NCBI RefSeq assembly: GCF_004570385.1
Contig: NZ_SPQL01000012.1
Span: forward strand, 62,001 to 126,000
Length of the DNA stretch: 64,000 nucleotides
Source of the DNA: Blastococcus sp. CT_GayMR19
GTDB taxonomy: Bacteria; Actinomycetota; Actinomycetes; Mycobacteriales; Geodermatophilaceae
Reading direction: 5' to 3'
The position numbers were made by a program, and so were the translations under genes. Below the pieces are notes generated by a model. That model made no database searches and was not told where the DNA came from. It worked only from the letters and a program-made list of their open reading frames with translations. Shown here in pieces: positions 44,070 to 53,291 of this stretch (position 1 is its first letter; each line of letters opens with the position of its first letter).

Positions 44070-45077
44070 GTGTTGAAGCGTCGCGCCGCCCGGGTGCTCC
44101 TGTCCGGGTTCGTCCTGACCGTCGCGGTCTCCGGGCTGACCGCCTGCCGGACCTCGCCCAACGTCGCCGCGTACGTCGGCGACGAGCAGGTGTCGGTGAC
44201 CGAGCTGGAGAACGCCGTCGCCCGCCGGCTGGAGAACCCCGAGCTCGCGGACTTCGCCGCGGCGCAGGGGGACGAGTTCAGACGGCAGGTGCTCTCCCTG
44301 CTGGTGCAGGGGGAGGTGCACGACGCCGCCGCGGAGCGCTACGGGGTGCAGGTCGACGACGACGACGTGCGGCGCCGCCTCGAGGTCCTGCTCGCCGGGC
44401 GGGACGAGGACCGCGAGTACAGCCAGCTCGCCACCCAGCGGGGCCTCGGCCGGGCCGACGTCTTCGAGAACGTGCGCCAGCAGCTGGTGAGCAAGGAGAT
44501 CGCCGAGTCCGAGGGCGAGTGGGAGGCACCGACCGAGGCGGACCTGCAGGACCGGTACGCGGAGGTGCGCGAGGAGCTCGCCGAGGTCTCGTTCGGCTAC
44601 ATCACGGTCCCCGACGAGCCGACCGCCACCGCCGTCCTCGCCCAGCTCGCCGCGGATCCCGCCGCCTATCCCGCCGTGGCCGCGCAGTACCAGGGTCAGA
44701 TGACGCTGCCGGCGCTGGAGGCCAGCTCCCCCTCCGAGCTCCCGCCCGAGCTGGCCCAGCAGATCGCCGCCACCCAGCCGAACACCGGTTTCTCCATCCC
44801 CACCGAGGCCGGCGTGGCCGTCGTCTTCGTGGAGGGGCCCGTCTACCCGCCCTTCGAGGACGTGCGGACCGACCTCGAGGAGGAGGCGTTCAGCGCGGCC
44901 GCCGCGGCCGGCGGGAAACTGGTCCAGGCCGTCCGGGAGGACCTCGGGGTCACGGTGAACCCGCGCTACGGCGTCCTCGAGAAGGGGCAGCTCGTACCGG
45001 GGACCGGTGGTGTCGTGGAGATCCTCGGGGAGGGCGGCGGGGAGGAGCCCGCCGGCGCGGGTGCTCCCGGGAACTGA
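44070..45077 (+). CDS. SurA/foldase-like lipoprotein
   Basis: The 335-residue lipoprotein has a signal peptide with lipobox LTAC (Cys26) and a SurA-N-like domain (VAAYVGDEQVSVTELENAV ... QGEVHDAAAERYGVQVDDDDVRRRL). The C-terminal half (FGYITVPDEPTATAVLAQL) resembles a degenerate rotamase domain. It may act as a chaperone for exported proteins. The GTG at 44070 is chosen for signal-peptide length, and GGGAG lies 9 nt upstream. A lipoprotein gene between mfd and mazG is usual in related actinobacteria. Confidence 0.82.
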   Translation: MLKRRAARVLLSGFVLTVAVSGLTACRTSPNVAAYVGDEQVSVTELENAVARRLENPELADFAAAQGDEFRRQVLSLLVQGEVHDAAAERYGVQVDDDDVRRRLEVLLAGRDEDREYSQLATQRGLGRADVFENVRQQLVSKEIAESEGEWEAPTEADLQDRYAEVREELAEVSFGYITVPDEPTATAVLAQLAADPAAYPAVAAQYQGQMTLPALEASSPSELPPELAQQIAATQPNTGFSIPTEAGVAVVFVEGPVYPPFEDVRTDLEEEAFSAAAAAGGKLVQAVREDLGVTVNPRYGVLEKGQLVPGTGGVVEILGEGGGEEPAGAGAPGN

Positions 45078-45081
45078 CCCG

Positions 45082-46014
45082 GTGCCCGTCGCCCTCGTCG
45101 TCACCGTCAGCTCGCGCCTGCCGGGCCTGCTGAGCCCGGCGGGCTGGCGGGCGCTGTCCGGCGGACGGCCGCTGGCCGCACTGCCCGGGGCCGCCGAGAC
45201 CGCGGAGGCGCTACGCGCCGACGGATGGGACGTCGCCTCGGTCCACGACGCCGGCGCCCTGACCGGGGACGTGGTCGTGCTCGCCGCGCACGACGAGGTG
45301 CCCGCGGGCGCGGAGGTCGTCGACGGAGCGGCCGAGCCACCCGGCAGCCGGCTGCTCGACGTCGTCGCCGTGATGGACCGGCTGCGCTCCCCGGGCGGCT
45401 GCCCGTGGGACGCGGAGCAGACGCACGCCTCGTTGCGCGGCTATCTGCTCGAGGAGGCGCACGAGGCCTACGACGCGATCGTCGACGACGACGCCGTCGC
45501 CATGCGCGAGGAACTCGGCGACGTCCTCCTGCAGGTGGTCTTCCACTCCCGCGTGGCCGCCGAGGCAGCGCCCGAGCGGCGGTTCGACGTCGACGACGTC
45601 GCCCGGGACCTGGTCGACAAGCTGGTCCGCCGGCATCCGCACGTGTTCGGGAACGCGGTCGGGGTGGGTGGGAGAGCCATGGACGTCGCGCAGGTCGAAG
45701 CGGGCTGGGAGGAGATCAAGCAGGCGGAGAAGCAGCGCCGCTCGCCGACCGAGGGCGTCTCCCGATCCCAGCCCGCAGCCGCCTGGGGTGCGGCGCTGGT
45801 GCGGCGCGCGGGCCGGGCCGGGCTGCCGACGCCGGTGGCCGCGGAGCTGACCGCGACCAGCCCGGAGGAGCTGGGGGAGCGGATGCTGTCGGTCGTCACC
45901 GCCGCCGAGCAGCGCGGCTGGGACCTGGAGGACGCCCTCCGCGAGGCGGTCCGCCGCTACGCCGGAGAACTGGACGCCGCCGCCCACGCGGGCACCGGCA
46001 CCCCGCCCCCCTGA
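45082..46014 (+). CDS. mazG: Nucleoside triphosphate pyrophosphohydrolase MazG
   Basis: The 310-residue protein has an N-terminal extension of about 95 residues found in actinobacterial forms, then the MazG domain. That domain has RSPGGCPWDAEQTHASLRGYLLEEAHEAYDA and REELGDVLLQVVFHSRVA (EEXXE/EXXD metal ligands), then a second half HPHVFGNAVGV. It hydrolyses NTPs including damaged ones. The GTG at 45082 lies 4 bp after the lipoprotein stop. Its TGA abuts the first palindromic repeat. Confidence 0.92.
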   Translation: MPVALVVTVSSRLPGLLSPAGWRALSGGRPLAALPGAAETAEALRADGWDVASVHDAGALTGDVVVLAAHDEVPAGAEVVDGAAEPPGSRLLDVVAVMDRLRSPGGCPWDAEQTHASLRGYLLEEAHEAYDAIVDDDAVAMREELGDVLLQVVFHSRVAAEAAPERRFDVDDVARDLVDKLVRRHPHVFGNAVGVGGRAMDVAQVEAGWEEIKQAEKQRRSPTEGVSRSQPAAAWGAALVRRAGRAGLPTPVAAELTATSPEELGERMLSVVTAAEQRGWDLEDALREAVRRYAGELDAAAHAGTGTPPP

Positions 46015-46100
46015 GCTTTCGGTACCGAAAGCGGAGCCCGGGCTCCCCGCCTTCGGTACCGGAAGCGGGGAAGGGGTCCCGGGCTCTCGGTACCGAAAGC
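46015..46100. repeat. Three palindromes of the GCTTTCGGTACCGAAAGC family after mazG
   Basis: GCTTTCGGTACCGAAAGC at 46015-46032 is perfect and starts on the base after the mazG stop. GCCTTCGGTACCGGAAGC is at 46049-46066, with flanking CCCC/GGGG extending the stem, and GCTCTCGGTACCGAAAGC is at 46083-46100. Spacing is 34 bp for both intervals. The same element recurs in three copies at 55296-55380. Confidence 0.9.
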
Positions 46101-46146
46101 GCGGACGGGGCGGGCGAGGCAGGCGCGGCCCGCCCGTTGGGCTGGT

Positions 46147-47436
<1,290 letters not shown>

Positions 47437-47446
47437 GCGCCCGCGG

Positions 47447-48028
47447 ATGAGCAGCGTTCGGGGCCGGCGGAGCGGCACCTCGGCCGACGCCCGCCGCCAC
47501 ACCGGTCGCGCGCCGCGGGTCCACTCCACCCGGCCGGTGCGGACGGGGACGGGCAGCGGGGCTCCGCGGCGTCCCGGCTCGCGGACCTCGGGACGGCGCG
47601 CCGGGCGTCCCGCGGCGGCCGCGCGCCGTCGTCCGCTCTTCACGGGCCGGGCGGTGCTCCTGGGCGCGCTGGTCCTGCTCCTGGCGCTGACCCTGGCCGG
47701 TCCCGTGCGGCAGTACCTGGCCGGCCGGGCCGAGCTGGTGCGCCTGGCCGCCGAGGGCCGTGCGCTGGACGAGCGCGCCGAGGAGCTGCAGACGCAGCTC
47801 GGGCGGCAGGCCGACCCCATGTACGCGGAGCGGCAGGCCCGCGATCGGCTGACCTACGTCCTGCCGGGCGACCGGCTGATCGTGGTCGTCGACGGCGAGG
47901 CCGTGGAAGGCGACGCGGGCACGCTGGCCGAGGCGGCCACCGCCGACGAGCCGCTGCCCTGGTACGAGGGGCTGATGGAGTCGCTCGCGGTGGCGGACGG
48001 CGGACCCGCCGCCGAGCCGGCGGAATGA
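47447..48028 (+). CDS. FtsB/DivIC-like septum formation initiator
   Basis: The 193-residue protein has a basic Arg/Gly/Pro-rich cytoplasmic N-terminus, a single transmembrane helix at about 67-86 (AVLLGALVLLLALTLAGPV) and a short coiled coil (LAGRAELVRLAAEGRALDERAEELQTQLG). The DivIC-type motif DPMYAERQARDRLTYVLPGD follows. It joins FtsL/FtsQ-like proteins at the divisome. The acidic tail is followed by a 4-bp ATGA overlap with the DUF501 gene. Confidence 0.88.
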   Translation: MSSVRGRRSGTSADARRHTGRAPRVHSTRPVRTGTGSGAPRRPGSRTSGRRAGRPAAAARRRPLFTGRAVLLGALVLLLALTLAGPVRQYLAGRAELVRLAAEGRALDERAEELQTQLGRQADPMYAERQARDRLTYVLPGDRLIVVVDGEAVEGDAGTLAEAATADEPLPWYEGLMESLAVADGGPAAEPAE

Positions 48029-48522
48029 GCGAACCGGTCAGTGCGGCCGAGCGCGAGGTCGTCGGCCGCCAGCTCGGCCGGCCCCCGCGGGCGCTGGTCG
48101 GGGTCGCGCACCGCTGCCCGTGCGGTCAGCCCGACGTGGTGGAGACCTCGCCCCGGCTCGAGGACGGGACGCCGTTCCCCACGCTGTACTACCTGACCTG
48201 CCCCCGGGCGTCGGCCGCCGCCAGCCGTCTGGAATCCGCCGGGCTGATGCGCGAGTGGCAGGACGAGCTGGCCACCGATCCGGAGCTGGCCGCCGGTTAC
48301 CGCGCGGCGCACGAGGCCTACCTGGCCGCCCGCGACGCCCGCGACGTGCTGCCCACCCGCAGCACCGCCGGCGGCATGCCCGACCGGGTCAAGTGCCTGC
48401 ACGCGCTGGCCGGGCACGCGCTCGCCGCCGGCCCCGGCGTCAACCCGATCGGCGACCGGGCGGTCGCCGGGATGGGGGAGTGGTGGGCGGCCGGGCCCTG
48501 CGCGCAGCCGGAGCGGGCATGA
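48025..48522 (+). CDS. DUF501 family protein
   Basis: The 165-residue protein matches DUF501: EREVVGRQLGRPPRALVGVAHRCPCGQP, TPFPTLYYLTCP, and the C-terminal GGMPDRVKCLHALAGHALA ... NPIGD. The Cys residues (CPCG, TCP, KCLH) could bind metal. Function is unknown, but it is always found between the FtsB-like gene and ppx in actinobacteria. It overlaps both neighbours by 4 bp (ATGA). Confidence 0.92.
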   Translation: MSEPVSAAEREVVGRQLGRPPRALVGVAHRCPCGQPDVVETSPRLEDGTPFPTLYYLTCPRASAAASRLESAGLMREWQDELATDPELAAGYRAAHEAYLAARDARDVLPTRSTAGGMPDRVKCLHALAGHALAAGPGVNPIGDRAVAGMGEWWAAGPCAQPERA

Positions 48523-49469
48523 CACGGGTCGCCGCGATCGACTGCGGGACCAACTCCATCCGGCTGCTGATCGCCGACGTCCCCCCTTCCGGCGCGCACA
48601 CCGACCTGCTGCGCCGCATGGAGGTCGTGCGGCTGGGCGAGCGCGTCGACGCCACCGGCCGGCTCGCGCCGCAGGCGATCGAGCGCACGCGGAAGGTGCT
48701 CGCCGAGTACGCCGACCAGGCGCGGGACCTCGGCGCCACCGGGATCCGGATGGCCGCCACGAGCGCCACCCGCGACGCCGCCAACCGCCAGGACTTCGAG
48801 GACATGGTGGTCGGCACGCTGGGGCAGACCCCGGACGTCATCACCGGCCGGGAAGAGGCCGAGCTGTCCTTCCTCGGCGCCACGGCCTCGCTCGCCGCGG
48901 CCGCCGCGGCGCACGGCAATCCGCCGCCGTCCCCGCCGTTCCTGGTCGTCGACATCGGCGGCGGGTCGACGGAGTTCGTACTGGGGGACGCCGCCGGGGT
49001 CCGGGCCGCCCGCTCGGTCGACGTCGGCTGCGTGCGACTGACCGAGCGGCATCTGCACGGCGATCCGCCGACCGCCGGCGAGGTCCGGCGGGCCGAGGAC
49101 GACATCCGCGCCGCCCTCGCCGAGGTGCGCGCGGAGGTGCCGGTGGAGGCAGCGGCCAGCCTGGTCGGCCTGGCCGGGTCGGTCACCACGGTCGCCGCGC
49201 TGGCCCTGCGGCTGCCCGCCTACGACGCCGACGCCATCCACGGCTCCCGGATCCCGGTGGCCGACGTCCGCGCGGTGACCGCCGACCTGCTGGCCGCGAC
49301 CCGCGCCACCCGCGCCGCGATGGCGGTCATGCATCCGGGGCGGGTCGACGTCATCGGCGCCGGGGCGCTGATCCTCCGGGTGCTGATGGACGAGTTCGCG
49401 CTGCCCGAGGTGGTCGTCAGCGAGCACGACATCCTGGACGGCATCGCCCTCCGGCTGGCTCGCGGCTGA
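48519..49469 (+). CDS. ppx: Exopolyphosphatase / GppA-family phosphatase
   Basis: The 316-residue ASKHA-fold enzyme has AAIDCGTNSIRLLIADV (phosphate 1), REEAELSFLGATASL, VVDIGGGSTEFVLGD (phosphate 2) and SVDVGCVRLTERHL. It degrades polyphosphate or pppGpp; actinobacterial short forms of this type have lost the C-terminal HD domain. The ATG at 48519 overlaps the DUF501 stop. Confidence 0.93.
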   Translation: MTRVAAIDCGTNSIRLLIADVPPSGAHTDLLRRMEVVRLGERVDATGRLAPQAIERTRKVLAEYADQARDLGATGIRMAATSATRDAANRQDFEDMVVGTLGQTPDVITGREEAELSFLGATASLAAAAAAHGNPPPSPPFLVVDIGGGSTEFVLGDAAGVRAARSVDVGCVRLTERHLHGDPPTAGEVRRAEDDIRAALAEVRAEVPVEAAASLVGLAGSVTTVAALALRLPAYDADAIHGSRIPVADVRAVTADLLAATRATRAAMAVMHPGRVDVIGAGALILRVLMDEFALPEVVVSEHDILDGIALRLARG

Positions 49470-49473
49470 TCCG

Positions 49474-50241
49474 TTGGCGCTCGATCCCGACGGCTTCCCG
49501 GTCACCCGCACGGCAGCGGGTGTCGCCCGCACCGCCCGGGGCGTTCCGGACCTGGCGGTGCTGGACGCCTGCGTGTCCGGCTGCCGCGCCTGCCCGCGCC
49601 TGGTCGCCTGGCGCGAGGAGGTCGCGCGCGTCAAGCGCGCGTCGTTCCGCGAGTGGGACTACTGGGGGCGGCCCGTTCCCGGCCTGGGGCCCGCCGATGC
49701 CCGCATCGCCGTCGTCGGCCTCGCCCCGGCCGCCCACGGCGGGAACCGCACCGGCCGGGTCTTCACCGGCGACCGCAGCGGGGACTGGATCTTCGCCGCG
49801 CTCTGGCGGGCCGGCCTGGCCAACCAGCCCGTGTCGACCCATCTCGGGGACGGGCTCGAGCTCACCGACGTCCGGATCGCCGCCGCGGTGCGGTGCGCGC
49901 CCCCCGCCAATGCACCCACCCCGGCCGAGCGGGACACCTGCTCGCCCTGGCTGGCCCGCGAGCTGGCGCTGCTGCCGAGGCTGCGGGTGATCGTCGTGCT
50001 CGGCGGCTTCGGCTGGACGGCGCTGTGGCCGGTGCTGGCCGCCGCGGGCTACGCCGTCCCGAGGCCCCGGCCGGTCTTCGGGCACGGGGTGGAGGTGGAG
50101 CTGACCGGAACGCTCGGCCCGCTGACCGTGCTCGGCAGTTACCACGTGAGCCAGCAGAACACCTTCACGGGGAAGTTGACCGAGCCGATGCTCGACGCCG
50201 TCCTCGCCCGCGCCACCGAGGTCGCCGCGGCCGACGGCTGA
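49474..50241 (+). CDS. Family 5 uracil-DNA glycosylase (UdgB type)
   Basis: The 255-residue iron-sulfur uracil-DNA glycosylase has cysteines at 33, 37 and 40 (GCRACPR) and two more (RCAPPAN, RDTCSPW) that fit a 4Fe-4S site. It has the family 5 motif GLAPAAHGGNRTGRVFTGD, and a C-terminal substrate motif GSYHVSQQNTFTGKLT in place of the usual HPS. It removes uracil, and family members also act on hypoxanthine. A TTG at 49474 is used as start. The gene starts 4 bp after ppx. Confidence 0.9.
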   Translation: MALDPDGFPVTRTAAGVARTARGVPDLAVLDACVSGCRACPRLVAWREEVARVKRASFREWDYWGRPVPGLGPADARIAVVGLAPAAHGGNRTGRVFTGDRSGDWIFAALWRAGLANQPVSTHLGDGLELTDVRIAAAVRCAPPANAPTPAERDTCSPWLARELALLPRLRVIVVLGGFGWTALWPVLAAAGYAVPRPRPVFGHGVEVELTGTLGPLTVLGSYHVSQQNTFTGKLTEPMLDAVLARATEVAAADG

Positions 50242-50314
50242 GCCGGGGGGACGGAGCCCGGTCGCGGCAGGGCGGCCGCCGTCCACCCGGCTGCCCGGAT
50301 ACCGTGCCCAGCGC

Positions 50315-50388
50315 GCCCCCGTAGCCCAATCGGCAGAGGCAGACCCCTTAAAAGGGTCCCAGCGTCGGTTCGAACCCGACCGGGGGCA
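50315..50388 (+). tRNA. tRNA with anticodon TAA (Leu) but a short class I variable loop
   Basis: GCCCCCG (50315-50321) pairs with CGGGGGC (50381-50387), with A50388 as discriminator. The anticodon stem GACCC/GGGTC encloses CTTAAAA with TAA at 50349-50351, and the T arm is GTCGG-TTCGAAC-CCGAC. The variable loop is only CCAGC (5 nt), so the tRNA is 74 nt long. Bacterial tRNA-Leu normally has a long class II variable arm. TTA codons are very rare in such genomes, so charging and use are open questions. Confidence 0.88.
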
Positions 50389-50456
50389 CGTTCAGCAGCT
50401 CACCGTCTCCACTTGCCCGCGCGATCGCTGCCGACCGGCCGACGACAGGTGCCGGC

Positions 50457-51014
50457 TCAGCGGGTCCGGTAGCGCGCGTAGATCAGACCGCTGTCGAAGG
50501 CGCGCTCCTCGACCAGCTCCAGATCGAGGCGGACGCCGTCGGGGAAGAATCGCTTGCCGCCACCGACCACGCTGGTCGTCATGAAGAGGTGGTACTCGTC
50601 CACCAGGCCCGCGGCGATCGCCTGGGCGGCGAGGTTCGGGCCGTCGACGCTGAGGTCGTGATCAGCCTCGGCCTTGAGCTTGCGCACCGCGTCCGGGTCG
50701 AAGGTCCGCTCGATCCTGGTCCTCGCGCTGGACATCGACTCCAGCGTCGTGGAGTACACGATCTTCTCCGCGGCCTGCCAGTCCCGGGCGTACTGCACGA
50801 TGTACGGAGGCGCGTCGGGCTCGGTGTGCGCGGTCTCCCAGAAGACCATCGTCTCGTACATCCGTCGGCCGTAGAGGAACGTGCCGACCGGGCGGAAGAC
50901 GTCGCCGATGAAGGTGTGCACCTCCTCGTCCTCGGCTCCGTAACCGAGGTCGCCCTCCGCCGCCTCGGCGTAGCCGTCCAGCGAGGTGATCATCGAGTAG
51001 ATCAGCTTGGCCAT
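50457..51014 (-). CDS. Dihydrofolate reductase-fold protein (RibD C-terminal-like)
   Basis: The 185-residue protein resembles YyaP/DHFR-like families: KLIYSMITSLDGYAEAAEGDL, FLYGRRMYETMVFWE, EKIVYSTTLES, HDLSVDGPNLAAQAIAAGLVDEYHLFMTTSVVGGGKRFFP and a C-terminal SGLIYARYRTR. It probably uses NADPH, but the substrate is unknown. The ATG at 51014 has GGAGACGC upstream on the minus strand. It converges with the tRNA gene. Confidence 0.87.
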   Translation of the reverse strand: MAKLIYSMITSLDGYAEAAEGDLGYGAEDEEVHTFIGDVFRPVGTFLYGRRMYETMVFWETAHTEPDAPPYIVQYARDWQAAEKIVYSTTLESMSSARTRIERTFDPDAVRKLKAEADHDLSVDGPNLAAQAIAAGLVDEYHLFMTTSVVGGGKRFFPDGVRLDLELVEERAFDSGLIYARYRTR

Positions 51015-51568
51015 GCGTCTCCTTCGCGAACGGGCGCGTCAGTCTCCCGGCAGGTCCTGGAGCCTGGGACCGCATGCAGGCCCGGAACTCATCGACCAGC
51101 CGGTCGAGCCGCCGGGATCTCTTGAGAGGTGGGTCGAACCGCCCACCACCGAAGCGCCCTCCGGCGCGGGCCACGTGCGCGTCCTCGCGTCTGGCACCAG
51201 GGCGCCGGACGCCTCGGGCAGCCGACGAGCCACTCCTCGAGCTGGCAGTCGACATCGACCCCGCTGCTGATCGCGCCGTTGTCGCTGCGGCTGACCCACC
51301 TAAGGAAGATCCGCCAGCTCACGCGGCCGGTCCGGTGGCACCACGGTGACGTCCGGCCTCGGGCAAGCGGTGCCACCGGGGTGAACGGGTCCCGTAGCCA
51401 CCCGCCGCGCTGTTGCCGGAGCGGCGGGGCCACCGTCCCGGGTCCAGCTGCGGGCCTGCGGTCGCTGCCAAGAGGCAGCTCTGCACTCCGGTCGAGCAGC
51501 GCGGGCGTGGTGGTCGGGGCGCCTCACCCCAGCGAGCAGCGCGATCAGCACCTGGGCGGCCGGTGCTC
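51015..51568. other. 554-bp stretch with no supported gene
   Basis: Open frames exist on both strands, but none has coding bias, a good start or a recognisable product. An 11-bp inverted repeat CCGGTGGCACC / GGTGCCACCGG (51332-51342 with 51369-51379) and a shorter GGTGGG/CCCACC stem near 51127 are present. It may be the remains of a lost gene at the edge of the more variable part of the window. Confidence 0.5.
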
Positions 51569-52153
51569 TCACCGGTCGCTCCGGCCCGGGAGGTCGGGCG
51601 GCTCGTCAGCGCCCGGCCGCGGACCTGGGTCGGGGAGGGTGAGCTGACGGTAGTGGTGCTCGAAGTGCCGGGTCGGGTACCGGTACACCTCGGCCAGCGT
51701 CAGGAACCCGAAGTACGGGTCCCAGCCGGACGGGAACGGCATGCCGCGGTGCAGCGCCGCCTCGGACTCTTCTGTGAGGCGCCGCTGCAGGACGGCGATG
51801 GTGCGGTCGGCGAGCGGGCCCATCCGGGTGTGGTTGAACACCCGTGCGCCGGCCACCGACCCCCAGTAGTTGACGGCGTGGAAGGGCCGGGTGGCGGAGT
51901 TCAGCAGCGCGGCCCAGCCGCGGCCCACCGGCGCCGGCAGCCGGCCCATCAGGTGCACAAGCGGCAGCAGGGTCCGGACGACGAGGTAGCCGAAGACCAT
52001 GTGGTAGAGCAGTTGCTCGTTGGTCCACCGGGTGCCGTCGGAGGTCCGACGCAGGTCCGTGGGGCCGGCGGCGGTCAGCAGTGCGTGCAGCCGGGCCAAG
52101 GCGTCGTCCATCTCCCTGCTGATCGCGGCCAGGTCAACGGGGTCGGCGGTCAT
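51569..52153 (-). CDS. DinB-like four-helix protein
   Basis: The 194-residue protein looks like a DinB/DUF664-type four-helix bundle. It has ISREMDDALARLHALLTAAG, RWTNEQLLYHMVFGYLVVRTL with the first metal-site His in LYHM, and a C-terminal pair in RHFEHHYRQLTLPD. Such proteins bind Ni2+ or Zn2+ and often use thiol cofactors such as mycothiol. The ATG at 52153 is chosen; an in-frame ATG further upstream (52222) lacks support. The 262-bp gap upstream shows nothing recognisable. Confidence 0.75.
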   Translation of the reverse strand: MTADPVDLAAISREMDDALARLHALLTAAGPTDLRRTSDGTRWTNEQLLYHMVFGYLVVRTLLPLVHLMGRLPAPVGRGWAALLNSATRPFHAVNYWGSVAGARVFNHTRMGPLADRTIAVLQRRLTEESEAALHRGMPFPSGWDPYFGFLTLAEVYRYPTRHFEHHYRQLTLPDPGPRPGADEPPDLPGRSDR

Positions 52154-52415
52154 GGCCGGACCCGCGGTCTCGAGGCGGTGGGCACACCGGTCACGGTGCA
52201 GCCACCGGCCCGCCGGCCGCAAGCCTCAGCGGACCGCCGGGCGGATCCCTCGTCGGCAACTGCCGGGCGGGCGGCCCAGCGGGTCGCCAGCACCGCGCGC
52301 CCAGCGGACCCGCCCCGGCCCGTGACCAGCCGCGACGGAAGCCGACCGGCTGGTGACATCACCACGCCCGTTGACAGGTTCGGGTCGCTGCGCGAGGGCT
52401 TCTGCCGTGCGGGCG

Positions 52416-53126
52416 TCAGCTGCGGGAGGACTCGCTCACTCGCCCGCGGGCGGCCACGACCACCCCGATCGCGAACGCCAGCATGAGGACCTGGAAGGCG
52501 GGGGAGGCGACCTGCTGGAAGCCGCTGTCGAGACCGCTGTAGCTCACGTCGAGCCCGACGACCAGCGACAGGAGCCCGGCGAGGGCGGCGATCCAGCCTG
52601 TCCAGGCGGCCAGCAGGTGACTGCTCAGGATGGCCGCGCCGAAGAGCAGCAGGGTCGCGCCAAGAAGCACCCGCATGTAGCTCTGCAGGCCCCACTCGGT
52701 CCAGCGGACGGTTTCGGCGTCGGCGAAGCGGAAGGACCGGCTGCCCTCGTCGGCGGCCACCCAGGCGTCGACAGCCTGCTTCAGGGCGATCCCGTCGACG
52801 GCCTGGAGGGCCGCCCAGACCGCCGCCGTGGCGACGGTCATCGCCGCCGCGAACGCGGACAGCGTCGACGTCCGAGACCGCAGGACCTGGTGCAGGACGA
52901 GCAGCCCGCCGAGGGCCACCAGAACGCCGGCGAGCTGGCCGAAGTGGACCCACTCCCAGGTGTCGCTGGCGGCGTACTCGGCAAAGATCTCCTCGTGCAC
53001 GTCCTCGGCGCCCGCCGGATGGAACAGCATGGTGACGGCGGCGTTGAGAATGAGCCCGCCGAGTAGCAGCGCCCCGCTGGTGCGCAGGAGTGGACGTTCC
53101 GCCTGGATGCCGAGTGCCGACGTCAT
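52416..53126 (-). CDS. Multi-pass membrane protein of unknown function
   Basis: The 236-residue protein has about six hydrophobic helices (LLRTSGALLLGGLILNAAVTMLF; FGQLAGVLVALGGLLVLHQV; FAAAMTVATAAVWAALQAV; LLGATLLLFGAAILSSHLLA; WIAALAGLLSLVVGLDVSY; FQVLMLAFAIGVVVAARG). Conserved-looking acidic and aromatic residues lie between them. It resembles the DUF4386 type of small membrane proteins only loosely. Function is unknown. The start is the ATG at 53126 with GGAGCAGCC upstream. Confidence 0.7.
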   Translation of the reverse strand: MTSALGIQAERPLLRTSGALLLGGLILNAAVTMLFHPAGAEDVHEEIFAEYAASDTWEWVHFGQLAGVLVALGGLLVLHQVLRSRTSTLSAFAAAMTVATAAVWAALQAVDGIALKQAVDAWVAADEGSRSFRFADAETVRWTEWGLQSYMRVLLGATLLLFGAAILSSHLLAAWTGWIAALAGLLSLVVGLDVSYSGLDSGFQQVASPAFQVLMLAFAIGVVVAARGRVSESSRS

Positions 53127-53291
53127 GGCTGCTCCTTCCGCCGAACGGCGGCCGCTCCGAGAGCCTATCCGCGCTGCCGGTCGCTGAGGAGGGTCGCGTG
53201 CGCCCGCGGACCACGTGGGTCGGGGTGGGCGTCGGCCAGGTGCCGGTCTCGGCGGCGGACGTCGGGCCCAGGGAGTGTCGAGGGGGGCCCG

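Noticed and set aside
40440-45104. A 1554-codon open frame on the minus strand across mfd
   Set aside because: It lies antisense to mfd and the lipoprotein gene, where strong codon bias removes stops on the other strand. Composition is Arg/Gly/Val/Asp-rich with no motifs.
50315-50388. The UAA tRNA as a tRNA pseudogene
   Set aside because: All stems pair, T and anticodon loops are standard, and U33 and the discriminator are present, so it looks functional.
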